Shown here: positions 17,345-25,374 of the stretch, one piece after another
How positions within the stretch are numbered: position 1 is the stretch's first letter
How the letters are laid out: each line of letters starts with the position of its first letter
Assembly: GCF_000355695.1 (NCBI RefSeq)
Contig: NC_020891.1
Coordinates: 2,790,001-2,854,000 of the forward strand
From: Clavibacter nebraskensis NCPPB 2581
Lineage (GTDB): Bacteria; Actinomycetota; Actinomycetes; Actinomycetales; Microbacteriaceae
Length of the DNA stretch: 64,000 nucleotides
Direction: 5' to 3'
Translations under genes and position numbers: made by a program
The notes under the pieces: generated by a model
The model's input: only the letters and a program-made list of their open reading frames with translations
Databases searched by the model: none
Told to the model about the DNA's origin: nothing

Positions 17345-18784
17345 GTGACCACCGACACCGCACTCGACATCGACGGCCTGATCGACCCCGATGGCACCGA
17401 GGCAGGACCCGGGACGCTGCGGATCACGGATCCGCGCAACGGCTCGCTCGTGGGCGACATCGACGCGTCGACGCCCGACGAGGTCGACGCCGCCGTGCGC
17501 CGGTCGGTCGAGGCGTCCGCCGCGTGGGCCGCGATGCCGCCCGCCCAGCGCGGCCAGGCCGTGCGCCGCGCCGCCCACGCCCTCGCCGAGCGCGCGGAGG
17601 AGCTCGCCGAGCTCAACGAGCGCGAGACCGGCAAGCCGCGCGGCGACGCGCTCGGCGGCGTCGGCGCGGGCGTCGACACGCTGCTGCAGTACTCCGAGCT
17701 CGGGCCGGTCCACCGCGGCACGTCGCTGCTCGGCACGCTCCCCAACGTCGACTTCTCGGTGCCCCGGCCCCGCGGTGTCACGGTCGCGCTCACGCCGTGG
17801 AACGACCCGGTGGCCGTCGCCGCGGGGATCATCGGCGCGGCGCTCGTGATGGGCAACACCGTGATCCACAAGCCGAGCGAGCGCTGCCCGCACACCGGCG
17901 AGCTGCTCGGCCGGATCCTCGCCGAGGCCCTCCCCGACTTCGTGCTCGTCTCCGTGGTCGGCGGCGGCGACGTCGGCGACCAGCTCGTCGCGCACGAGGA
18001 GACGCGCGTGGTCGCGCACGTCGGATCCACCGCCGCCGGCGAGGCCATCGCCCGCCGCGCCGCCGGCACGCCCACCCACGTGATCCGCGAGAACGGCGGC
18101 AACGACCCGCTCCTCGTCGACGCCGGCGTCGATCCCGCGTGGGCCGCCGCGCAGGCCGCCCTCGGGTCCTTCGCCAACGCCGGCCAGATCTGCACCTCGG
18201 TCGAGCGGATCTACGTGCACCGCGACATCGCCGACCGGTTCACCGCCGCCCTCGTCGCGGAGGCCGAGCGCTGGAACTCCTCCGGCGACCTCGGCCCGCT
18301 GGTCGACGAGCGCATGCGCGACGCCGTGCACGAGCAGGTGTCCGAGGCGCTCACCGAGGGCGCCCGCGCGCTCGTCGGCGGCCACGTGCCCGACGGACCC
18401 GGATCCCGCTACCCCGCCACGGTGCTCGTCGACTGCACCGGCGACATGACCGTGATGACCGCCGAGACCTTCGGGCCGGTCGCGGCCGTGCAGGTCGTCG
18501 CGGACTTCGACGAGGCGCTCGCCCGCGCCGCCGACGACCGCTACGGGCTCGCCGCGAGCGTGCTCACGGCGTCGATGCAGCACGCGCAGCGCGCGGCCGC
18601 CGAGCTGCCCGTCGGCACGATCAAGGTCAACGGCGTCTTCGGCGGCGCGCCCGGCGGCGCCGCGCAGCCCCGCGGCCGCAGCGGATCCGGCTTCGGCTAC
18701 GGCCCCGAGCTCCTCGACGAGATGAGCACGACGACGGTCGTGCACCTCGGGCTGCCGGTGCTCGATGCGGGCGACGCGCGATGA
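17345..18784 (+). CDS. NAD(P)-dependent aldehyde dehydrogenase
   Basis: 479 residues from GTG 17345 after GAGGAG. ALDH superfamily landmarks are the cofactor-binding region TVALTPWNDPVA, GSTAAGEAIARRAA, and the catalytic cysteine Cys283 in NAGQICTSVERIY. The general-base region reads RENGGNDP in place of the usual ELGGKxP, so Glu is present but the context is shifted. The gene overlaps the second HldE by four bases (ATGA), implying translational coupling and a shared pathway, which is unexpected. The substrate is unknown; a sugar-derived or heptose-related aldehyde is conceivable. Confidence 0.88.
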   Translation: MTTDTALDIDGLIDPDGTEAGPGTLRITDPRNGSLVGDIDASTPDEVDAAVRRSVEASAAWAAMPPAQRGQAVRRAAHALAERAEELAELNERETGKPRGDALGGVGAGVDTLLQYSELGPVHRGTSLLGTLPNVDFSVPRPRGVTVALTPWNDPVAVAAGIIGAALVMGNTVIHKPSERCPHTGELLGRILAEALPDFVLVSVVGGGDVGDQLVAHEETRVVAHVGSTAAGEAIARRAAGTPTHVIRENGGNDPLLVDAGVDPAWAAAQAALGSFANAGQICTSVERIYVHRDIADRFTAALVAEAERWNSSGDLGPLVDERMRDAVHEQVSEALTEGARALVGGHVPDGPGSRYPATVLVDCTGDMTVMTAETFGPVAAVQVVADFDEALARAADDRYGLAASVLTASMQHAQRAAAELPVGTIKVNGVFGGAPGGAAQPRGRSGSGFGYGPELLDEMSTTTVVHLGLPVLDAGDAR

Positions 18785-20337
18785 CCAGCGAGCTGCGCGG
18801 GATCATCGGCCTCCTCGCGGAGCGCCGGCCCACGGTCACGGTCATCGGCGACGTCATCCTCGACGAGTGGTGGCGCGGCCACAGCGACCGGATGACCCGC
18901 GAGGCGCCGGCGCCCGTGGTGGACGTGACCGAGCGGATCCAGTCGCTCGGCGGCGCCGCCAACACCGCCGTGAACCTCGCGAGCCTCGGTGGCACCGTGC
19001 GCATGGTCGGCCTCGTCGGCCAGGACGCCGCGGGCGACCGCGTGCGCGACCTGCTCCTCGCGGCCGGCGTCAACGTCTCCGGGCTCGTGCACTCGCCGCG
19101 CCTGCGCACCACCACCAAGACGCGCATCGTGGGCGACGACCAGGTGATCGTGCGGGTCGACGACGTGCACCGCGGATCCGTCCACCGGGACGACGCGCGC
19201 GCCCTCGCCCGCGCCGCCCTCGAGGCGACCGCGGGCGTGGACGCCGAGATCGTCTCCGACTACGGCACCGGCACGCTGCACGGCGTGGTGCTCGAGTCGC
19301 TCGCCGCACGCGCGAGCCGCCCCGGCCTCACGGTCGTGGACGCGCACGATCCCGCCATCTGGGCTCCGCTCCGCCCCGACCTCATCACCCCGAACGCGGG
19401 CGAGGCCGGCCGCCTCGTCGACCGGCCGCTCGCGCGCGACGAGGACCGCGCGGCCGTGGTCGCGGGGCTCGCCGACGCCGTGCTCGCCGCCGCCGGATCC
19501 GCGACCGCCGTCGTCACGCTCGACCGCGACGGCACCGTCGTGCTCGGCGCGGGCGAGCCGTACCGGACGCGGGCGCATCCGGTGCCCGAGAAGCAGGCGT
19601 CCGGCGCCGGGGACACGTTCGTGGCCGCGCTCACGCTCGCGCGCGCCGTCGGCCTCCCGCTCGCGGTCGCCGCCGACTTCGCGCAGGCCGCCGCCGACGT
19701 GGTCGTGCGCCTCCCCGGCACGTCCGTGTGCTCGGCCGCGACCCTCGCGGACCACCTCGGCGAGACGCGCTCGCGCACCGTCTCGCAGGCCGAGCTCGTG
19801 GACCTCGTCGCGGGCGAGCGCGCCGCCGGCCGCCGGATCGTCTTCACCAACGGCTGCTTCGACGTGCTGCACCGCGGCCACACCACCTACCTCCGCCAGG
19901 CCAAGCGGCTCGGCGACGTACTCGTGGTGGCGCTCAACAGCGACGACTCGGTGCGGCGGCTGAAGGGATCCGACCGGCCGGTGAACACCGCCGAGGACCG
20001 CGCGGGCGTGCTCGCCGAGCTCTCCTGCGTCGACGTGATCACCGTGTTCGACACCGACACCCCCATCCCGCTGCTCGAGGCGGTGCAGCCCGACGTCTAC
20101 GCGAAGGGCGGCGACTACACGCCCGAGATGCTCGACGAGACCGAGGTGGTGCGCGCGTACGGCGGCGAGGTGTCGATCCTCGGGTACGTGCCGTCGCAGT
20201 CGACGAGCTCGATGGTCGACCGGATCCGCGCCTCGGCGCCCGACCCCGGCTTCACCCGGCCGGCGGGGACGGCCACGTCGACGCCCGCGCAGCCCGCGGC
20301 CCCGGCGGCGACCGCGGATCCTGACGGCTCCCCGTAG
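18781..20337 (+). CDS. hldE: Second HldE-like bifunctional heptose kinase/nucleotidyltransferase
   Basis: 518 residues, about 58 longer than the copy at 1707. The PfkB kinase half has VIGDVILDEWWRG, GGAANTAVNLASLGG and the anion hole ASGAGDTFVA; the nucleotidyltransferase half (from ~residue 345) has FTNGCFDVLHRGH, LNSDDSVRRLKG and KGGDYTPEML. A Pro/Ala/Thr tail of about 25 residues ends it. This copy matches canonical HldE motifs better than the first one. It is translationally coupled to an aldehyde dehydrogenase. Two HldE genes may serve different glycans, or one copy may prefer another sugar phosphate. Confidence 0.9.
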   Translation: MTSELRGIIGLLAERRPTVTVIGDVILDEWWRGHSDRMTREAPAPVVDVTERIQSLGGAANTAVNLASLGGTVRMVGLVGQDAAGDRVRDLLLAAGVNVSGLVHSPRLRTTTKTRIVGDDQVIVRVDDVHRGSVHRDDARALARAALEATAGVDAEIVSDYGTGTLHGVVLESLAARASRPGLTVVDAHDPAIWAPLRPDLITPNAGEAGRLVDRPLARDEDRAAVVAGLADAVLAAAGSATAVVTLDRDGTVVLGAGEPYRTRAHPVPEKQASGAGDTFVAALTLARAVGLPLAVAADFAQAAADVVVRLPGTSVCSAATLADHLGETRSRTVSQAELVDLVAGERAAGRRIVFTNGCFDVLHRGHTTYLRQAKRLGDVLVVALNSDDSVRRLKGSDRPVNTAEDRAGVLAELSCVDVITVFDTDTPIPLLEAVQPDVYAKGGDYTPEMLDETEVVRAYGGEVSILGYVPSQSTSSMVDRIRASAPDPGFTRPAGTATSTPAQPAAPAATADPDGSP

Positions 20338-20352
20338 ATCGCCGTCCTCCCC

Positions 20353-20544
20353 ATGGCCATCAACCCCATCGAGCTCCAGAAGCACCTCAGCGGCCTCGAC
20401 TACCCGGCGACCAAGGACGCGATCGTGAAGAAGGCGGAGGACGCCGGCGCCGACTCCGACACCCTCGACGCGCTCCGCGGCATCGCCGACAAGGAGTACG
20501 ACGCGCCCACCGCGATCAACTCCGCGGTCTCCGACGCGAGCTGA
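20353..20544 (+). CDS. DUF2795 family small protein
   Basis: 63 residues, soluble and acidic, with the DUF2795 pattern: IELQKHLSGLDYPATKDAIVKKAED and a later TLDALRGIADKEYDAP. The family consists of short actinobacterial proteins of unknown function. It lies 15 bases after hldE on the same strand and is closed by a long hairpin, so it may be co-transcribed. No clear ribosome site precedes the ATG. Confidence 0.75.
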   Translation: MAINPIELQKHLSGLDYPATKDAIVKKAEDAGADSDTLDALRGIADKEYDAPTAINSAVSDAS

Positions 20545-20560
20545 TCCGGCTCCCACCAAG

Positions 20561-20600
20561 CGAACGGCCCCGGCCCTCCTCGGAGGGCCGGGGCCGTTCG
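20561..20600. terminator. Bidirectional hairpin terminator
   Basis: A perfect 19-bp inverted repeat (CGAACGGCCCCGGCCCTCC and its complement) with a minimal loop lies between convergent genes at 20353 and 20615. It is the strongest terminator-like structure in the window. Confidence 0.85.
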
Positions 20601-20614
20601 GCTGTCTGCGGCCG

Positions 20615-20779
20615 CTACTTCTCGGTCCTGATGCCCTTGAAGCTCCCGCCGGTCTTCTTGGCCTCCAGGAACCTGCCGGTGGAGGTGTCGCGCTTGATCC
20701 AGGTCCCGGTCGCGCCCTTGACCTGGGAACGTCCCGTCACGGCTCCCTGGCGGGATCCCCGTCCGGTGTTCTTCGCCAT
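20615..20779 (-). CDS. Conserved small basic protein
   Basis: 54 residues beginning MAKNTGRGSRQGAVTGRSQ and ending FKGIRTEK, rich in Lys, Arg, Gly and Thr. The start at 20779 is set by AAGGAG five bases upstream; an ATG three bases earlier is too close to it. Similar short basic proteins occur widely in actinobacteria and proteobacteria, as I recall, with no known role; nucleic-acid binding is plausible from charge. A good ribosome site, consistent codon use and a terminator just downstream support a real gene. Confidence 0.75.
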   Translation of the reverse strand: MAKNTGRGSRQGAVTGRSQVKGATGTWIKRDTSTGRFLEAKKTGGSFKGIRTEK

Positions 20780-20809
20780 CATGACTCCTTCGACATCGGT
20801 GCGTTCATC

Positions 20810-22153
20810 CTACGCACGCGGCAGCAGCCCGAGGTAGAGACCCACGGCGACTCCCAGTTGGGAAAGGAGCGCCAGGAACAGCAGCCCAGAGGACACGAAC
20901 CTCAGCCGCGAACCCAGCGTCGAGGGCTCGCGTGCCAGGAGCACGGAGGCTGCCAAGGCTGACGGACCGACGATCAGCGCGAGGTCCTTGAGCTGCGTCG
21001 GCGCCTCGTGGATGAGAGCGAGGGTCAGAAGTGCGAGCAGGACGAAAGCGAGGTACGGAATGACCTGCAACCTCCGGAGGAACGCGAGACGGAACGTCAG
21101 TCGGATCCTGTAGTCCCGGTCAGGGTCATGCGCGTACACCGCTCGGCTCTGCCCGTCCTCGCGGGATTGGAATGCCCCGTATGCGTACGCGTTCGACGCG
21201 ACCTGTCGTGCCGCGAAGTGGGAGATCCTCACGTTCGGGTCCGTGACCTTGAAGGTGAAGTGGTTCGTCTGGGCGTCCGCGATGACCAACTTCTGCGAAC
21301 CCGATCCCCGCAGGAGGGAGAGGCGGAGATCGCGGCGCTCGGAGTACTTGATCAGGAAGGGCTCGTCGAGCGGGACGCGCATGCCGACGATCAAGTCGAA
21401 GTCATTCCCATAGTCGGCGAGGCTCACCAGGAGGTCGACTGCTTCGTCGGGCGTTTCGTCATCAGCGCGCTCCTCGGCATGCTCCAGCATCGCCCGGTAC
21501 TCGCCGAGCACGGCCGTCGCGCCCGCCTCCGTGCTCACGACGCCATTCGCGAACAGCTCCGGGAGGACGATCGCCGGATTCTCCGGGGCCGAGTACCTGT
21601 CGAAGGCATCCAGGCGGGGGCGGAGGATCTCACGACAGGCGTCGCCGATGGCGCGCCACTGCGCGACGGACTCGCGCGAAGGACGGTTGTCCAGACCCAC
21701 GTCGAGGTACTCCTCGAGGTCGGCGACCCGTCCCTCCGCGAACCATTCCCCGGTGAAGCCCAAGATGGCGGTGATCAATTCCAGGAGTCCGTCGGAGACC
21801 TCGTGGCCGCATGCCTGCGAGAGCGTCGCGATGTAGAGAGCCTGCCGGCGGCCGATCTCCACGCGCGGCAGCAGCCACGCCTCTCCGAGAGGCCCTTCGA
21901 TGTCGAAGTCCACGAGGGGGCCGCGAGGGACAGGCGCGACGTTGATCGCCACGAGCGCGTGCGTGTCTCCCCCGTCGACGAATCCACCCAGCAGCGACCG
22001 TAGAGGCGCCACCTGCAGCGACCTGCGCCGCAGACAGGAGGTCGCCGAATCGACGACGATCTCCTCGACGACCCTCGTACGCCATTCCAACGGCCGCGAG
22101 AGGAGCACGACCGTGGCCTCCGGAACGTCGATGAGGTTTCGATCGACTGTCAT
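20810..22153 (-). CDS. Hypothetical protein with C-terminal membrane segments
   Basis: 447 residues from ATG 22153 with a GGAG ribosome site. The first ~360 residues are soluble, mixed alpha/beta, with no motif I recognise. The last ~85 hold three hydrophobic segments (VIPYLAFVLLALLTLALI, LALIVGPSALAASVLLA, LLFLALLSQLGVAVGLYLG), so the protein is probably anchored with a large cytoplasmic N-terminal domain. GC content is visibly lower than in its neighbours, suggesting later acquisition. Function is unknown; the large sensor-like domain plus a TM bundle is compatible with a membrane effector, but nothing specific supports that. Confidence 0.7.
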   Translation of the reverse strand: MTVDRNLIDVPEATVVLLSRPLEWRTRVVEEIVVDSATSCLRRRSLQVAPLRSLLGGFVDGGDTHALVAINVAPVPRGPLVDFDIEGPLGEAWLLPRVEIGRRQALYIATLSQACGHEVSDGLLELITAILGFTGEWFAEGRVADLEEYLDVGLDNRPSRESVAQWRAIGDACREILRPRLDAFDRYSAPENPAIVLPELFANGVVSTEAGATAVLGEYRAMLEHAEERADDETPDEAVDLLVSLADYGNDFDLIVGMRVPLDEPFLIKYSERRDLRLSLLRGSGSQKLVIADAQTNHFTFKVTDPNVRISHFAARQVASNAYAYGAFQSREDGQSRAVYAHDPDRDYRIRLTFRLAFLRRLQVIPYLAFVLLALLTLALIHEAPTQLKDLALIVGPSALAASVLLAREPSTLGSRLRFVSSGLLFLALLSQLGVAVGLYLGLLPRA

Positions 22154-22224
22154 CAGAGGCTCCACGTCGTCTCGTCGCGATGAATGTCCGTGAGGCTGGC
22201 CCGGATCTGCATGAGGTCGAGAAG

Positions 22225-22461
22225 TCACGCGATGAGCACGCGCTCCCGCGGCAGCTCGGCCGCGACCGCGTCGTCGAGGCTGCCGAACCAGTCGCAGAGG
22301 CCCGGCACCGGCCGCATCCGCATGAGCTCGACCCGGCCGCCCCTCCGCTGCGCGTACGCGATGATCCGGGTGGCGTCGGAGGCGGCGATGCGCGCGTCGC
22401 ACACCCGCCACTCGGTCGGGCTGAGCGCGACCACCTCGAGCCGTGCGTCGATTCCTGCCAT
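22225..22461 (-). CDS. Hypothetical small protein
   Basis: 78 residues starting MAGIDARLEVVALSPTEWRV. Alternating polar and hydrophobic segments suggest a small alpha/beta fold (GRVELMRMRPVPGLCDWFGS). It lies 71 bases before the 447-residue hypothetical on the same strand. No family recognised. Codon use (GC-rich third positions) supports coding. Confidence 0.6.
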   Translation of the reverse strand: MAGIDARLEVVALSPTEWRVCDARIAASDATRIIAYAQRRGGRVELMRMRPVPGLCDWFGSLDDAVAAELPRERVLIA

Positions 22462-22603
22462 GGATCCCCCGTCCTCGCGGGGAGACCTCCCCCGCCCACA
22501 CGACGCTAGGGGCGACCTCCGACAGGGCCGCGCGCCGGGGCGGCGACCGTGCAGAGTCCGACGGCAGCGCATCTCGGGAGGAGGGGCGTGGCCCGCGGCG
22601 GCG

Positions 22604-22744
22604 TCAGGGCCGGTACTGCTGCGGCTTCTCGAATCCCATCGGGTCGCCGTTCGCGGGGTTCTGCCCGTCGCCGACCATGCGGACCTTGCCGAGCACGTAG
22701 ATGACCCGCATGAGGACGCGGCCGAGGAAGCGGAGGACCGTCAT
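22604..22744 (-). CDS. Hypothetical micro-protein
   Basis: 46 residues, MTVLRFLGRVLMRVIYVLGK followed by a hydrophilic tail ending GFEKPQQYRP. The N-terminal half is an amphipathic or membrane-associating helix with regularly spaced Arg. GGGAG directly precedes the ATG. It is divergent from the DUF2087 remnant. It looks like a small membrane-surface protein; function unknown. Confidence 0.55.
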   Translation of the reverse strand: MTVLRFLGRVLMRVIYVLGKVRMVGDGQNPANGDPMGFEKPQQYRP

Positions 22745-22801
22745 CTCCCGACCGTACCGGCGCCGGTCGGCGAGGCGGAGGGCGCCGGGCAGGATGGGGG
22801 C

Positions 22802-23314
22802 ATGGGCCACATCGACCCGCGCCGCCTCGCCGCCGTGCTCGCCGACGCGGAGATGCGGGCCGCATACGCCCGCGTCGTGCTCGGATCCGGCCTCGACGAC
22901 GCCCTCGCCCACCTCTCCCCGGCCCGCCGGACGTAGGCGCGCACGTCGCTCGTCGGGTCGGGCCTCGTCGCGGTGGAGGCCGACGGCACCGCGTCCGCGA
23001 CCGACGACGTCTTCCGCGCGATCCTCGCCCAGCAGCCCGCGACGCCGCGCGCCCAGGGCGTCGAGCGCTTCCTCCGCGACGGCCGCATCGCGCAGTGGCC
23101 GGCCGGCCCCGCCGACCTCGACGTGCTGCTGCGGCACGTCGTCACTCAGGTGCTGGAGCCCGACGAGGTGCTCGACGAGAAGGCCCTCACCGAGCGCCTC
23201 CTCCGGCTCACCGACGACCACGCGCTCCTCCGCCGCCACCTCGTGGATGCGGGCCTCGTGCTGCGGACGCGCTCGGGATCCGAGTACGCGCGGGCGGCGA
23301 CCGAGCCGGCCTAG
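22802..23314 (+). pseudogene. DUF2087-domain protein interrupted by an in-frame TAG
   Basis: The reading frame starts at ATG 22802 (MGHIDPRRLAAVLADAEMRA) and runs 44 codons to TAG at 22934-22936. It then continues in the same frame for 126 more codons with clear coding character (ARTSLVGSGLVAVEADG ... FLRDGRIAQWPAGPADLDVLL). The downstream part matches the DUF2087 pattern often found in small winged-helix regulators: F-L-x-DGR-I-x-x-x-P, then later DH-A-LLRR-LVDAGLV. One substitution (for example AAG to TAG) explains the break. Its last stop shares the bases CTAG with the convergent zeta-toxin stop. The downstream half could in principle restart at GTG 22973. Confidence 0.75.
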
Positions 23315-24336
23315 CGCCCGCGGTCGACGCGCGCTGGTCCGACTCGCCCTGGCGTCGTCCGCCCCGCCCGCGTGACCCCCGGCAGCGCCCGCGCCTGCGG
23401 CACCTCGGCCGCCGACCCCGACCGCGTCGGCACCAGCGGCCCACCCCGCGTCGCCCGCGACATGTCCGTCTCCAGGACCGCCGGCGCACGAGGATCCGCC
23501 TGCTCCTGCTCCGCCGTCTTCCGATACACCCGATACCGCGACACCGCCGGCGACTCCTCCGCCACCATCCGCGCATTCACCTCCGACCGTGAACCGCCGT
23601 CGGGCTCCCCGTACACCCACGCCCCGAACTCGCTCGGCACCCACCGGCCGCCCAGGCCCTCGCCCTTCTCGGCGCGCGCATTGCCCTCGCGCCACCGCTT
23701 CTGGATCCGCTCCTCCGACACCTCCCGCGGCACCTCCACATCCACCACCTGCACGTCGTACCCGGTCCGCTCCAGCTCGCCCATGATCTGCCGCGCCTTC
23801 GTGTCCGAGCTCAAGACCGTGTCGATCACGATGTTCTTCCTCGCTGCGATCGCATCCTGCCGCAGCGCGTCCGCGAGATCCGAGGACTCCGCGTGGACCA
23901 AGGACGACAGCTCCATCGGATGGAAGCGCTCGCCCGCCGCCTCGCGCTCCCGCACGGCGGCGGGTTTTATCCACGACTCGTAGCTGCCATCCGTGATCGC
24001 CTCCCTCAGCAACCGCGCCTTGAACTCGTCCGCGTCGACGACCAGGAAGTCCTTGGAGACATCCCCCAGCGCACGCTCCCGCGTCGACGTCTTCCCCGCA
24101 CCCGGAGGCCCCGCCAGCACGACCGCACGACGCTCAGCGCCCAGCTCCGGTACCTCCTGGACCGCATCGCTCAGCAGACGGTCGTGGAGGAGCTTGCGCG
24201 CTTCGGTGCGCTCGCCATCCACGTACCAGGCGGGGTTGCTCTTCGTGGCGGTCTCGGCGTCCAACCCCAGAGGCCCTCCGGCGACCGAAAGCCGACGGAG
24301 ACTCTCGAGGTGTTCGGACGACGCTCTCTCAGACAC
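23311..24336 (-). CDS. Zeta-toxin family kinase
   Basis: 341 residues. A P-loop AGPPGAGKTS (residues 75-84) is followed by FLVVDADEFKARLLRE, the zeta-toxin region with catalytic Asp, and by IVIDTVLSSDTKA and the RVYRKT segment. Zeta toxins phosphorylate UDP-N-acetylglucosamine and so block peptidoglycan synthesis. The C-terminal ~60 residues are Pro/Arg/Gly-rich and probably disordered. The gene starts inside the last codons of the upstream 155-residue gene (8-base overlap), the arrangement of an antitoxin-toxin pair. It lies next to conjugation-type genes, as zeta modules often do. Confidence 0.85.
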   Translation of the reverse strand: MSERASSEHLESLRRLSVAGGPLGLDAETATKSNPAWYVDGERTEARKLLHDRLLSDAVQEVPELGAERRAVVLAGPPGAGKTSTRERALGDVSKDFLVVDADEFKARLLREAITDGSYESWIKPAAVREREAAGERFHPMELSSLVHAESSDLADALRQDAIAARKNIVIDTVLSSDTKARQIMGELERTGYDVQVVDVEVPREVSEERIQKRWREGNARAEKGEGLGGRWVPSEFGAWVYGEPDGGSRSEVNARMVAEESPAVSRYRVYRKTAEQEQADPRAPAVLETDMSRATRGGPLVPTRSGSAAEVPQARALPGVTRAGRTTPGRVGPARVDRGR

Positions 24337-24796
24337 GAGACTCGGGTTGCCCGTGACGCCGGTCGAACACCTCGCGATAGACGTCCATGTCGATGAGCTC
24401 GTTCCGACTCGCGCGCTCGACCTCCATCCACGTCCCCGGCGGATTCACCACGAGGTTGTCGTAGCCATCGGGCTCGTCCATGGGTACGTACGGGAACCGC
24501 ACCAGCTCATCCACCAGCCGATCCCGATCCAGCATCCCCACCGAATACCGCTCGCAGATCTCGTAGGGCGTCACCCCGGAGAAGCCCTCTACCGGGACCG
24601 GCACCTCCCGGGCCGCGGCGATGCGATCCAGATCAGCAGGCTGGAACACCGCCAGATCCTGGGTCAACTTCGTCTCGTCGTACCCGGAATCCAGGAGCCG
24701 ACGCACCTCCCGCAGGTAATCCAGCTCCACCAACCGCAGCACGCGCAACGCGCGCTCCGCGGAGCGCACCTCCGCCGGCACATCGAACAGACCCAT
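24329..24796 (-). CDS. Probable partner (antitoxin) of the zeta toxin
   Basis: 155 residues, start ATG 24796 with a near-perfect AAGGAGG five bases upstream. The protein is acidic and helical: VRSAERALRVLRLVELDYLR, then LDSGYDETKLTQDLAVFQPA and ICERYSVGMLDRDRLVDELV. It does not resemble the ~90-residue epsilon antitoxin in length or sequence that I can see. The 8-base overlap with the toxin start and tight translational coupling argue that it neutralises or modulates the kinase. Antitoxin identity is inference from position. Confidence 0.6.
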   Translation of the reverse strand: MGLFDVPAEVRSAERALRVLRLVELDYLREVRRLLDSGYDETKLTQDLAVFQPADLDRIAAAREVPVPVEGFSGVTPYEICERYSVGMLDRDRLVDELVRFPYVPMDEPDGYDNLVVNPPGTWMEVERASRNELIDMDVYREVFDRRHGQPESRV

Positions 24797-25046
24797 CACG
24801 ACCTCCTTGACCACATCACCGAAAAACCGTCATCACTGCCTGACCCGCCTCGCGAATCCGCTCGGCACCCGGAGGCGAAGCACGTGCGTGCGTACGACCG
24901 CGTCGTCGTCCGCCAGTCATCCATGGAGCCCGAACGGCGAAGGCTCCCGCAGCACGGGCGAGCGGCCGTCGGGCGGACCCGGATGCGGGAAGCAGCCAGG
25001 CTAGGGCAGGCGGCGACCCCTCGGCCGTTCCCGCGCACCCCGCGCG

Positions 25047-25304
25047 TCAGCTCGCGGCGCGGGCGCCCTTCGGCACGAAGTCCGCGCGCTGGTTGCTCGT
25101 CTCCTCGAGGAGCCGTCGGACGGCCGCCTTCTCGATCAGCCAGCGGCCGCCGGGGCGCATGGCCGGGATCACGCCGTCGCGCAGCCAGCCGAGGACCGCG
25201 GGCCGGCTCTTCTGGAACAGCTCCATGAGGTCGCGGTGCGTGAGGTCCGCGGGCCTGCCGCTCGGCCTGGTGCTGCCGCGGCACCTGGCGATCCCGCACG
25301 ACAT
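25047..25304 (-). CDS. Excisionase/MerR-like helix-turn-helix protein
   Basis: 85 residues with a compact winged-helix DNA-binding domain of the HTH_17 (excisionase) type: LTHRDLMELFQKSRPAVLGW for the helix-turn-helix and GGRWLIEKAAVRRLLEE for the wing and last helix. Such proteins act as recombination directionality factors or regulators on mobile elements. It is divergent from the VirB4-like gene. The start at 25304 is uncertain because no strong ribosome site is present. Confidence 0.6.
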   Translation of the reverse strand: MSCGIARCRGSTRPSGRPADLTHRDLMELFQKSRPAVLGWLRDGVIPAMRPGGRWLIEKAAVRRLLEETSNQRADFVPKGARAAS

Positions 25305-25374
25305 CCGGGACCAGCTGTGATCCGCCGCGCCGATGCCCGCCCGGCCACCGCCGCCCGCCACGAGAGGAGCGCCC

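Noticed and set aside
15344-18745. Very long minus-strand open frame (over 1,100 codons)
   Set aside because: It lies opposite GH35 and aldehyde dehydrogenase, which have complete catalytic motifs. The antisense protein is Arg/Gly/Ala-rich without motifs. Such frames arise from high GC at third positions.
22604-23974. Long minus-strand frame covering the zeta gene tail and a DUF2087 remnant
   Set aside because: Only the last 46 codons (22604-22744) look genuine; the rest is antisense to the DUF2087 remnant and in a shadow frame of zeta.
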